A DNA stretch of 64,000 nucleotides from Dreissena polymorpha. Taxonomy: Eukaryota; Mollusca; Bivalvia; Myida; Dreissenidae. This document shows positions 46,768 through 57,551 of the stretch, one piece after another; within the stretch, counting starts at the first letter, position 1, and every line of letters starts with the position of its first letter. The stretch spans positions 16,139,678 to 16,203,677 of the forward strand of contig NC_068360.1 in NCBI RefSeq assembly GCF_020536995.1. The letters run 5' to 3'. The translations under genes were made by a program, and so were the position numbers. Under the pieces are notes generated by a model. It did not search any database and had not been told where the DNA came from. It saw only the letters and a list, made by a program, of their open reading frames with translations.

Positions 46768-47031
46768 TTGGTAAATTCCACTAATTGTACAACGTGTGTT
46801 GAATTAATTCATTATGCATCTTTTATAAGTAGTGCATACATTGTTCGTACCCTGAACGAACTAAATCGGAAGTTGTCCATTTTAATCTTAAACGAAAAAG
46901 AGCTGGAACATTGGTTTTATGTAATAAATCGAGTTATGTTTTCATATTTACTCAATAAATGCCATTGGTTTAAAAATATGCGTAAATTTCTGTATGCATT
47001 TATTATTAGAGGAAACATACTTCTTTATTGA
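46768..47031 (+). CDS. Unit ORF 'MVNSTNCTTCVEL', copy 2
   Basis: 87 residues; counterpart of 21,004-21,285. Shares KLSILILNEKELEHWFYVI with copy 0. Coding status doubtful as explained there. Confidence 0.2.
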   Translation: MVNSTNCTTCVELIHYASFISSAYIVRTLNELNRKLSILILNEKELEHWFYVINRVMFSYLLNKCHWFKNMRKFLYAFIIRGNILLY

Positions 47032-47209
47032 AAAAGCATTCCCTGTTAATCGATTGTACACTTATATCTATTTATTTGTTTATACTAACAAAGACCAATT
47101 AATTTGGCCTACCAATATTAAAAAAGACATTGACTCTTGTAAAACTCAGTACATACAATTTGTGTTTGATATGGGGCTATGAAGTAAATAACACCACGTT
47201 CCAAATGTT

Positions 47210-47461
47210 GTGATTTTACTTGAGGGCATTCAAATTGATAATGTATATAAACGCTTAAGAATTTATTCTAATCGCGGTTCCAACGCAATTCAATCCATGG
47301 CAACTGAGTCTCATATCGTATTTCGTTCTGTTTTTTTTTCCATAACGAATAATAAAGATCTGTCACGGATGGTCCTCCCACAGGGCTCAACCCCATCTAA
47401 GAACAATACTATTCGACCAGGGATATTTGGTGCACAGGTTCAGGAAAGTTTCATCACCTAA
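47210..47461 (+). CDS. Unit ORF ending 'IFGAQVQESFIT', copy 2
   Basis: 83 residues from ATG: ILLEGIQIDNVYKRLRIYSN, then SVFFSITNNKDLSRM and PGIFGAQVQESFIT. In copy 0 a one-base difference splits this into two frames (the second is 21,534-21,695), and copy 1 is frameshifted by a 17-base loss. So if it ever coded, only this copy is open throughout. Confidence 0.3.
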   Translation: MILLEGIQIDNVYKRLRIYSNRGSNAIQSMATESHIVFRSVFFSITNNKDLSRMVLPQGSTPSKNNTIRPGIFGAQVQESFIT

Positions 47462-50400
47462 CTGTACCGATTTTATTCAATAATTAGACTCAATATTAAA
47501 TGAGATTATGTCTTTATTGGTATGCCACTTACGTCTTGGGATAACTGTCTTTTAACGGCCTTATCGTATGGTGGTCTCGGATTTTTTCCCCACGTTGAAC
47601 AATTATGTATACTTCTAGTACTTCCTTGTATTGTCATTGCACTTGAGAGCTGTTAAGACTGTTCTGTCCACTTTAAATTCCTAACACATTTTTTTTCACA
47701 TCACCAGCATCTTTACACATTTAGCCATTTGTATCTGCTGTATATTTGAGTTACTGTTTTATTTGTTTTAACTTATTTACTTATTTTTAAAATGCTGTGC
47801 ACAGCGATAATTCGCAATACATTCAATTTAACAAAAGTATTGTACTAAAGTTTCTCTCCTAGTTTGTTTTGCATCATGGGAGATTACTGCGTTAGAAAGC
47901 CATACATGAAAGCACGTGGTATTTGTATACCATATGCAGAAAATTTAACATTTATAAGATAATATCGTTAATGGTGCTTTTAATCGCCTGATATAAAGTC
48001 TGCGTCGAGAAGCCTCTATTCTGGCAAAAGAATTAGGCGCGGTGCAGAAAACTTGCACCATTCTAAGAGGCCTCTTAAAACAATTTAAAGGCAGGCTTCG
48101 ATGTTGCTATGAACCGTTGCGATAATAACACTCGGTTATATTATTGCTTCTGTCTGGGAGTAATGCCGATGTAATTTCTAACGAAAAGCTCATTAATATG
48201 GATTAAACGACCGAATCCGGATAGTAACGTCCAATATGTATACCCGCAGTTAACTTCCCAACTGGTTCCTTATCAATTTACAATATAACACGCTAAACAA
48301 AAAATGTATGCAATTAATTGTTTATGTATCGTTGCAGGGAAGCCCGAGCGTAAAATACTGCAATAAACATGCAGTTTTGTCTTCTTTAAAAACCTTAATT
48401 GACACGGCGGTTATACAAGAAATTACATAAACATGAGGTGTAATCACACCCACACACATACGATAATTAAACAGTGTCCGAATGATACGGATACCCTTAT
48501 GTCCCGCTGTCTGAAAATTCCAATTAGTTAGTAAGCAACAATGAACAAAACAGTGAAATGCAAAAGTGCCCATGCTGATTAATATGCTTTTAAATTTAAG
48601 CCATCTGACAATAACAAGTTTTGATAAATGCGCGTCACAAATAAAACTATAAGAAAGTAGTGGCCATACCTCATTTCCTATCAAACATAGAAATAAAATA
48701 ACAACTAAGTTTTAATAATAAGTAGTAACATTAACACAGGGCTGTTTCTTTTAGAGCGATTGTTTTCTTTGCATTTTTAAGGCGTACATAAGATATGAAT
48801 TTTACACAGCTTTCAAGACAATAAATTCGTGCATGGTTATGTGGGGAGAGCCAAATGTTTGCCGACATTACAGTAGATGGATCAAAAACTTATCGAAATG
48901 ACGAAAAAGACGTTTTTCATAGCAAATATTTCGTCTTTTTTTCACTTAGATGCGCATGATATGATTTTGTTCTCTTGAATAATTCTGGTCAAGCCAAGTG
49001 GCTTCAGTCCAGAGGCATTTGTATGTGATTAGTCAAATTATCTGTCGAATACGCTGGTGGTAATTGTATAAACGGACTTTCGATGCAGGATTGTACAAAT
49101 CAAGCAAAAGCAGCCTGGAATGAAAATAGGTTTTCTGAGTGGTTATAAACATTCGTTTTTTGCTGACTGCATTTCTAATATGATTTTATCTGAGTAGCGA
49201 AGTAGTTTTTTTAATTCTTATTGAATGAACTTTTCTTTTGAGCATGCAGTTACTACATGTAATACAAAATAAATCGTTGGCCTTATTTCAATACGAAATG
49301 TAAAAATGTGCTGTTTAATAACGAAAGGCTAAAAACTAGTGCTTTGCATGACCGTACACTTGGTTAGGCGCCTTAACATAAATAATGATATTGAAGTTAA
49401 ATGATTTAATTCTACATATATCAGAACAGCGTAGACAACATCAGCACTAATAACTGAAGCTTAATAAAGTTGTAATTGAAATTCACGATTCTGCAGGCGA
49501 AGTTTCACATTATTTTAGTATTTTGTACAGAAAAATATATGCCATGCAATGCGTGTGTAAATTATTTTTTGTTATTTTACCGTATAACCCTGTAACTTTA
49601 TAGTACGAGGAAGGACTATATTATACAATTCTTTGCGCAGAATGATGCGGATTGGCTGGCTATGTGCTGACATATGGTTATAATTCCTGGTCCGTGTGAT
49701 GTATCATCTTTGAGCAGCTGTGAATCATAAACGTGATATTCTATGGGACACAAATCCTTGACAAATCGTCTTGAATTATATCTTTATGCAAAAAGCAACG
49801 TCTGCTTAAGAGGATAGTGGGACGGTCCTGTCATCATAAACTTTTATCCACGTTTGTCCATATTAGCAACTAGTCTGCAAGATCATTGCTTTTGGCACCA
49901 TCGTTTATTCCGTACTGTGTTGATACATTTGAAGGTGTATGCTTTTAAGTATATTTTAATATGTATAAATACATGGTTTGCAATAAATACGTTTCGATGT
50001 ATGATCTTTCATAAGTTTGCACTGGAAAAGAGTTTTTAAAGTATGTACAATAATACAGAAACCCCAAGCAAACACATATTGTTATTTCTCGATAAAATAC
50101 TAATCAGCTTTGGCATATTTTAATTGTTTGAAAAAAACTAGTATAAAAAAAAAACAGAATACAAAGACAAGTTGAACAAATGAAAGCAAAATAGTCCGGT
50201 TTTTTATCAGATGCTAGTTAAATAGTGTGTTCACAGTGTATGCAAATATTTATCAATATGTATATATGGCCATCACGAACTGATTCGGCATCAGATGATC
50301 GAAATGCAAACACTCGAGCTGTAATTAAGTATATGTTTGTGTCAATAAAGACGGCGTGGGATATTTAAGCAGTAATTTTCACTTGTCATCCGTTCAAACA

Positions 50401-51167
50401 CAAAGTATGGCTTCCTTTCTTACACTATCAGCTCCAACTTTAAAATTCGATATCCCCATGTTCGTGCTATGTTTCTGACTGCTTCAAAGAAACCATAATC
50501 GGGTTCCTAGCATAAATCGCATATTCAAGCGAATTTTAAGAAATATTTTCTGCAATGTGTGTGTAGTAATTTTCAAATTTGTATATAACACAAATTTTTC
50601 TGACGCTCTGGTGTGTATATTTTTAAGATTCGAGTATTTTTCTTGTACTATAATTGAATTTTTATTTGTCATTGCTTTTAAAAGTGTAATAATGTTGCTA
50701 AGAGGTCAATAATTTGTTAAAAAAACAATGATGATATCTATTTTAGATGTTTCGTGATGTCTCCAAAACATAACACATATGGTGCTTCATTTTTAACCAA
50801 CACACCAAACAACATATGGTTAGGATAATTTAGAAGTAAAATGATTTAATTTGATTTGTGTGCTTTATTACTGAGGAAGTTTTTTTTTTTTAGAGAAGGT
50901 TGTAATCGGGACATAAATAATGCCAATTCAATATGAGTTTTGTTATTCTATTAAATAGTCGTGGACAGTTGCGTCAGTTAGCAAATCAAGTTTGGGCTAT
51001 TAAGGCACGTGTAATTGCTATATTTCCTACAGGTAATTTAATTATTGTACGTTTTTTTCTGAACAAATCGGATGAACAGATTGTAAGTGGAATACAGCAT
51101 AAAAATGCAATTACAGATTGAATTCCGTACACGTCCCCTTAATAAATGACATAGAGGATATTTGCTT

Positions 51168-51300
51168 ATGTCAGTGTAAGATCGTTTGTTATTTCACGAG
51201 TGATCATAGAAAATATATTTTCACGAGTGGCGCAGCCAAGAGTGAAAATATTATTTTTCTATGATCACGAGTGAAATAGCAAACGATCTTACACTGACAT
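51168..51300. repeat. 133-bp palindrome at edge of foldback element
   Basis: ATGTCAGTGTAAGATCGTTT at the left is matched by its inverse at the right. The arms continue with ATTTCAC..GTGATCATAGAAAA, with a small loop near 51,230. Its inner half is the same TTTCACGAGTGATCATAGAA module found in each tandem unit. Confidence 0.85.
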
Positions 51301-51559
51301 GAACACATTTTCTGTTTCTTTTATGCCCCTTTTTCACGAAAATAATTAATTATAATTTCCCGTTCGCTAAAAATTGAACCTCTCTCCCGTGGCGTGCCTC
51401 AATACATTGAAATGACCTCATTTTGTTGACGAAATGACATCATTTTGTTGACGAAATGACGTCATTATTCCAGGAAAATTCTTCAGTTAAACTCTTTTAC
51501 AATTCAAATAAACGGTAAAAAGAGCATAACATTAAAAGAAAATTTGTTGCGATCGGTGG

Positions 51560-52008
51560 CACGGTGCCTATACCACGTGACTTTTTAAGATCTGTGTGGG
51601 GATTAACAAAAGCATGACAAAGGTAAGATTTTTAAGGATTACTTTTGTAATATGCACCATTTTTAATGGGATAAAGTGGAGAGCCCGCTCATTCATGAGA
51701 GCTTTCTATAGGTATCATGATTTTATAAAACAAATGAGATTTTTTTAAGTAAAGTGCAACCGCGCGTTTGAACGGTTAGAAAAAGGTAGGGTCAGTGTGG
51801 GGACATTATTTTATTTGACACAGAAACATCACCTCTGGTGAAATTAAGACATAAATTTTATGGGCGGAGCTTACACTATATAATTGTGCATTCATTTTCA
51901 GGTTTCTGTTATATATTTACGAAACAAAATTCAAGAAAAATATTCTTACAGTAATATTATCTGTGTGGTAAACGTTTTTAGAAGGATTTGTGTGGTATAC
52001 TGTTTTTA
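51560..52008 (+). repeat. Left inverted arm of foldback element
   Basis: From CACGGTGCCTATACC to GTGTGGTATACTGTTTTTA. The inverse of 55,015-55,473. Confidence 0.85.
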
Positions 52009-52372
52009 AGTTTTTCAGTTCTATTTAGTTGTTTAAAAAATGCTTGTCAATAATGTTTTTGAAACTGGATTTTTAAATGCGCTAGCATGTAAAACACATA
52101 ATGGCTATACACTACGCTTGCACCGCTTGTTGAACTAATACATAATTATGATATACAGGCATGCTATACAATCCCCATGATAATATTAAAATCTTACGCT
52201 GGGGCATCTTAAATCGATGACAATTCCATGCTTACCTTAAATAAGTGTACACTTTATGTTATTGTATTATGTTCCATTTTTATTTTGGCGCCTACACTGC
52301 TGTCATGTGAAGTAATGTATTGTATATTATTTTAAATATTATATTTGCTTTAAGATATGGCTCAATGCTCCG

Positions 52373-53033
52373 AACGCGGAAAAATGTTGAAGACCAGAGC
52401 TGGATTATTGCGCCACATTAGGAGACACGCTAACTCTGGACACTATTACTGCCGTAGGAAAGCATTTCAGGTAAGATTAAATACCTTAAAACAGTTACAT
52501 TATCATACAGTTATACTTACAAACAGATGAACGGATTTTCTTGAAACAACACAAATATACAATATATCTCATCTCTCAGGTTATCATATATTTTGAAATA
52601 TCTCAATTATCGTCAAATCGTTGGTAATTTAAAAATAACAAATCGCATGTCTTCTGTTATTAACATTTTTGAAATAGCGTGTTTACGCATTGAAATGTCA
52701 CGTGAATAAAATAGTTTTTTTCTCAGGATGCCTACAATCTTAGAAGGCGTTAAAGAACGAAGGACCCAAATGTCACGTTTGTGTACAGTGCGGCAGGAGC
52801 TTTGCGTACAAGTGCCTACTCGTGGCTCGAGAGAAAAGTGCAAACAAGAGGGATTGGTGAAATGTTACCAGTGTGGGTTGGCAGTTACCAGTGAGAATGA
52901 CCTCAAAGAGCACGACAAGACCCACATGCCTGACAAGTGTTACAGTTGTGAGGAGTGTTTCAAACCGTACAAACGCAAAACAAACCTTTCTCGACACGTG
53001 AGGACTTTACATAAATCCGTGAATACTGATTAA
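52373..53033 (+). pseudogene. Broken C2H2 zinc-finger gene fragment
   Basis: A first exon reads MAQCSERGKMLKTRAGLLRH then IRRHANSGHYYCRRKAFQ and ends at a CAG/GTAAGATT donor (about 52,475). The second Cys of two fingers is replaced by Arg. After a 250-base intron with a TTTTTTTCTCAG acceptor (52,726), the frame shifts and stops are met: CHVCVQCGRSFAYKC is readable in one frame, and the tail in another. Two good fingers close it: CYQCGLAVTSENDLKEHDKTH (C-x2-C-x12-H-x3-H) and one from CEEC to RHVRTLH (C-x2-C-x12-H-x4-H). It probably derives from a host nucleic-acid-binding protein gene captured with its intron. Confidence 0.75.
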
Positions 53034-53087
53034 AAATCATAATAGTTTACAGCTTGTCTGTGTAACTTGATTATCGTTTTACGTCAT

Positions 53088-53257
53088 TGTCCCCTAACGG
53101 TGAAAAGTTCTTCATATTTTTTCATGAAACTTGAAACATGGCAATATGGAGATTATGCACCTCATTTCATTTTGTTCCTATGTCAAAAAGTCTGGTTGCT
53201 ATGGCAACAAATATAAAAAATTCTGACAATGGTGGAGTTTCACCGGTAGGGGACCAT
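53088..53257. mobile_element. Small MITE within foldback element
   Basis: TTGTCCCCTAACGGTGAAA at the left and the inverse of TTTCACCGGTAGGGGACCAT at the right form terminal inverted repeats. The interior has 'ctggttgctatggcaacaaa', itself partly palindromic. Target duplication unclear. Confidence 0.6.
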
Positions 53258-54612
53258 ATTGCTTGAAATAGCCTTGTTTTATTTGTTGATTTATGTTAAC
53301 GTTACTTTTCAAAATGATTCTTAAGTTATCCGAATTTGATTAGTTTGTATGTTTCGTTTAGTTCGTTTGTGTGTTTCTTTTGAAATCATTCTCAAATAAT
53401 TGTGCAATAATTTGGATTTACGTTATTCATTAATATATCGCATCTGTGATTTGTATTATCGAATCTGTGATTCTTTTTTAATTATAACTTGATTAAAGTT
53501 TTGCGATATTTGTTCGTTGATTTCAATTTTAAATACCGCTGTCACGAGCTAGTTCGATAATCATAAGCAGCCAGGGTTTCTAGTAGAAGTGATTTTCACG
53601 ATTGCTTTACCTAATTAACTGCCTGCTTATACTTATTCTAGGCCGTGGTAATTGACAGTAAACAATGTATGCAATGAGGTTGTGTTTACAATACAATACT
53701 CCTTAATTCGAAATACGTCATTACATTCTTCACAGCTGCATCCCACCACAACACAAGAGGAGAATCGTACATACATAATCATTTAATATAATAGTTCTTC
53801 ATTTACTTTTTATATTCTCTTCAAAATAATTAATGCTAAAATTAAGCATACACTGTTACACTGAATACAACGACATGCTTTATAACATGACATTATCACC
53901 AAACACATGGCGAATGATTGTCAATATCTATACTATGTAATAAACTAATGCAACAATATGAATTCCATATAATTTATGAAAATAGCACACACAAACACAC
54001 CCATATATGTATGTTTCTACTATGATCATTATTTTGTTTTTAGTAAATCATACCGGTTACATGTTCGAAAATGTAACAATTTTTAGTCATTTAAAGTTTC
54101 TTCACAATGATGCAAGGCACTTTGAAATCCACGACAAACCAATACGTCTGGTGGATTCTGTTTTATCAGTTTTTATTTCACATTTGGTTTTTAAATATAT
54201 TACTTTGCTTTTTGTCAACCTGTGTAATATTGGACACAATTTTTATTGCAGAATTTGTGTCCGATTTAAAATTTCAATTGTGTTCGTCCATCCCCATTCT
54301 TATTGAGTTTGCTATCATTTCGTCTCGCCCGCTCCAACCTTACTCCTAGTGTCCCCTTCTGTATAGTCATAGTTTATTCAGACTTATACAATAGTACATC
54401 GTCTTAATACTAAAAATACGCATCATATTCTGTCACGTGAATGCGAATAATAACATAACATTATATAACATAAAATCAATACAAATAAACATAATATATG
54501 GTAAGAACACATAAGTTCTAACGAGGGATGGTGAAATCTATTCAACAGTATTGTTTAGGATTGTATTTCTTACAACTAGAGCTTCTTTTATATATTTGCA
54601 TACATTGGAAAT
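53258..54612. other. Stretch without recognised gene
   Basis: AT-rich interior of the foldback element. Overlapping plus-strand frames at 54,007-54,306 and 54,107-54,349 are hydrophobic by base composition and show no motif. Nothing supports a gene. Confidence 0.5.
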
Positions 54613-54669
54613 TACTAATTTTAAATAATAATAACAGATCTACTACTACTACTATTACTACTTCTTCTT

Positions 54670-54725
<56 letters not shown>

Positions 54726-54758
54726 GCTACTACTACTACTACTAATACTACAAAGGTC

Positions 54759-54831
<73 letters not shown>

Positions 54832-54888
54832 AAGAAGAAGTAGTAATAGTAGTAGTAGTAGATCTGTTATTATTATTTAAAATTAGTA
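54613..54888. repeat. 276-bp palindrome built of TAC/TAG microsatellite
   Basis: The left arm starts CTAATTTTAAATAATAATAA, passes through CAGATCTAC and long CTA/CTT runs. The right arm is its inverse, ending CTGTTATTATTATTTAAAATTAG. The unique flanks and even the CTT-for-CTA interruptions are mirrored, so the structure is a true inverted duplication rather than two chance repeats. The centre holds about 12 non-repeat bases (ACAAAGGTCGAA). More TAG repeat trails to 54,945. Confidence 0.93.
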
Positions 54889-55014
54889 GAAGCAGTAGTA
54901 ATAGTAGTAGTAGAAGTAGGAATAGTAGTAGTAGTAATTGTTGTATTGAAATAATTGAAATTAATTAAAAAAATATATATGTTGTCGTTATTATCTCAAT
55001 TTAGACGTAAATTG

Positions 55015-55473
55015 TGGAAACACGGATACCACACAGATCCTTCTAAACACGTATACCACACAGATCATATGACTGTAAGAATATTTTTCTTGATTTTGTT
55101 TTCATAAATATATGAAAGAAACCTGAAAAAGAATGCAAAATGATATAGTGTAAGCTCCGCCCATAAAGTTTATTGCTTTATTTCACCAGAGGTGATGTTT
55201 CTGTGTCAAAATAAAATAATGTCCCCACACTGATCCTCCCTTTTTTAACCGTTCAAACGCGTGGTTGCACTTTACTGAAACAATATTTATTTGTTTTATA
55301 AAATCATGATACCTATTGAAAACTCTCATGAATGAGCGGGCTCTCCACTTTATCCCATTGAAAATGGTGAAATATTAAAAAAGTTATCCTAAAAAAGTTT
55401 ACCTTCGTCGCGCTCTTGTTGATATTTTACTCCCCACACAGATCTTAAAAAGTCACGTGGTATAGGCACCGTG
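55015..55473 (-). repeat. Right inverted arm of foldback element
   Basis: Inverse of 51,560-52,008; runs from TACCACACAGATCCTTCTAA to CACGTGGTATAGGCACCGTG. Beyond it a module ending GGAATATCGATTTTATTTTA is the inverse of one present in every tandem unit. Confidence 0.85.
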
Positions 55474-57049
55474 GGTGGAATATCGATTTTATTTTACTCG
55501 TGATCATAGAAAAAATATAAACAAGGATATAAACAAGGGAAGTACGTCTAAATATGATAATCTAAAAATAGAAAAAGGAATTCCGAAAATGTGCTATTTT
55601 TATCGGTGAAAATAACAATTTGTTTATTTTCACTGCTGTTATTTCACTGCAGAAATGTCATATTTTATCATTAGGTATAAAAGAAAATTGAGTACATACG
55701 AGAATTTCAACAGCTTATTTTATGCTTTCCGTTGGTTTATGGACAAATATCAGTGAATAAAACTGATAATTCACTGTTTCAAACAGTGAAATTAACAGTG
55801 ACAATTATCAATAATGTTTACTGTTTTACTTTGAAATGACGTTGTTTATTTAAGTCATGACATCATTAGTTTTGCGAATTTATCCAGTTTAAATACAGAA
55901 ATAATTATTTGTAAGCATAAAACACACATACAATTTGTTGGATTCGTTTGGCATATAATAAAATATGTGTTCACTCCTGGTCGCGCCACTCGTGGAAATA
56001 TGATTTTCTATTATCACTTGTGAATTAAAATCGATATTCCACCAAATAAACCAAATATCCTATATGTTTCATTTGTTAGTTAGTTACGTTTACTTTGTTT
56101 GCATTTTATGAATGTTACAGCGGGTGCAATAATGGCCATATCAACATTATATTTGCTCATATTAACATTACAATTAGCACAATTATGTGAAAGTGTATAC
56201 ATGGATACATTTTAAATAAACTTTAATTATTGTGTAAGTTTCATTTTATGGTTTTAAATTTATATGCTTAAAGGGGCAATAAACGAACTTCGTCTTATAA
56301 TTAAACAATGGAGGCCTCTACAGTATCGGTAATAATCATTAAAACGAATGGCACATTAGTAGGAAATCGATGATAACGCTATGTTCCATCTACTAATTAG
56401 CGTTGTAATGACGACAAACCACACATTTCAGGATTAATTCTAGATTTCTAGATTCAAAACATGCTCTTCCTGGTCACACAAACCCTGTAGCACAAAGTGT
56501 AAGAAGACGTACAACGACTTTATCGTACTGAGCACCATTATTTCTCTAGCTTACACATCGTAAATAATCTATTGGGACACAGTAAGCTTTACAATAATGT
56601 TATTAATTAGTGCAATGCATAACGGCCTTTATATAAGGCTAAAGACAGCAATCTTGGCCTGCAGCGGTATGAATGAAAGTAATAAATGATCGGTTTATAA
56701 ATTGACTATGTTATTATGCAGCATATTTCAGAGTCAATATTCAAATCAAACACTAGTGCGTAATTGCATCAACCTGTATAAAACATTTTAGAGACCAATG
56801 TCAACGAATTCTTTTCTGCAAAAAACATAAATCACACGCTACTTACAAATACTAGTTCAAGGGTAACCTGTCAATCTGTGTTTTCTGTGTCGTTGGCGTC
56901 AGGTTTTCGCTAGCGATATGCGTTATTCGGTAGATTATCTCAAATACTTTTAAAAATTGTTCTCTAAAGTTGTGGTTAATGAATAAAAAATAAAAGTTAG
57001 ATTTCTAGCGTATGTGCCTCTACAACAATATTCAGTGACAACATGTTAA

Positions 57050-57547
57050 AGGGGCCTTTTCACAGATTTGGCATGTTTTGAAGTTTGTCATTAAATGCTC
57101 TATATTGATAAATGTAAACATTGGATCTTAAAAGCTCCAGTAAAACATCAAGAATAAAATTACAAAAAGGAAAAAAAGTAGCCCGCAGCAGGGCTCGAAC
57201 CAGTGACCCCCGGAGTTCTGAAGTAAAAAACAATTAGACCGCTCGGCCATCCTGCCAAATATGTATGGGAGACGTATTTTACAGTTTATATAAGCAATCT
57301 TTGTAGATTCACAAAATTAAACGACAACAACAGAACTCTCCAAATTATTCAATCGTTTCGCGTTGCAACGCTTTATAATTTTCAGGTTTTTAAATCGTCA
57401 AAAGATGCATATAATGGCTATATTAGACCATGGTAAATGTTCAGTATTACTGTTCCGTCACAAATATCATAACGAAAACGAAGACTTGCGAATCTAAAAC
57501 AATTTTTTTTCAATTTTATCAATTTACCAAAACGTGAAAAGATCCCT
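57050..57547. mobile_element. MITE with TTAA target and tRNA-like segment (copy 2)
   Basis: AGGGGCCTTTTCAC at the left and GTGAAAAGATCCCT at the right, with TTAA on both sides (57,046-57,049 and 57,548-57,551). Same family as 12-504. The minus-strand tRNA-like segment (57,177-57,256) reads GGATGGCCGAGCGGTCTAA and CTGGTTCGAGCCCTGC, close to the A and B boxes of tRNA-Leu/Ser. Confidence 0.82.
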
Positions 57548-57551
57548 TTAA

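Larger units (their letters stand above)
36960..48286. repeat. Tandem unit copy 2 (about 11.3 kb)
   Basis: Collinear with copy 1 from end to end and visibly well above 90% similar. It lacks the CT tract, the 28-bp duplication and about 370 bp (the junction at 42,660 joins 'gagttcgagcag' to 'aatgatttaaac'). A triplicated CACGTGGGAT-type motif lies at about 37,768-37,805 (two in copy 1). An AT-dinucleotide tract lies at 44,140-44,195. Outside the segments listed separately, 36,960-39,430, 40,560-43,430 and 47,470-48,286 hold no recognised gene. Confidence 0.92.
51150..55690. mobile_element. 4.5-kb foldback element with long inverted arms
   Basis: The paralogous units run without interruption across this place (for example about 41,190-41,225), so the whole block is an insertion. 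Within it 51,560-52,008 and 55,015-55,473 are inverted copies of each other at roughly 85-90% similarity by eye. Shared blocks include CACGGTGCCTATACCACGTG, AGTGGAGAGCCCGCTCATTC and ACAGAAACATCACCTCTGGT. The outer ends carry different arrangements of a hairpin module. The interior holds a zinc-finger gene fragment, a small MITE and a microsatellite palindrome. No transposase was found and no target duplication could be read. Class unassigned. Confidence 0.8.

Noticed and set aside
54007-54349. Two overlapping hydrophobic frames in the foldback element
   Set aside because: Two frames open at once in AT-rich DNA; no motif and no start context supporting membrane proteins.
54528-54968. 146-residue open frame of poly-Thr and poly-Val
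   Set aside because: It is the translation of the TAC/TAG microsatellite palindrome; length is a by-product of the repeat.
57177-57256. Possible tRNA-Leu/Ser gene on the minus strand
   Set aside because: Lies inside a MITE, has no convincing variable arm or acceptor pairing, and recurs in the same context at 135-215.
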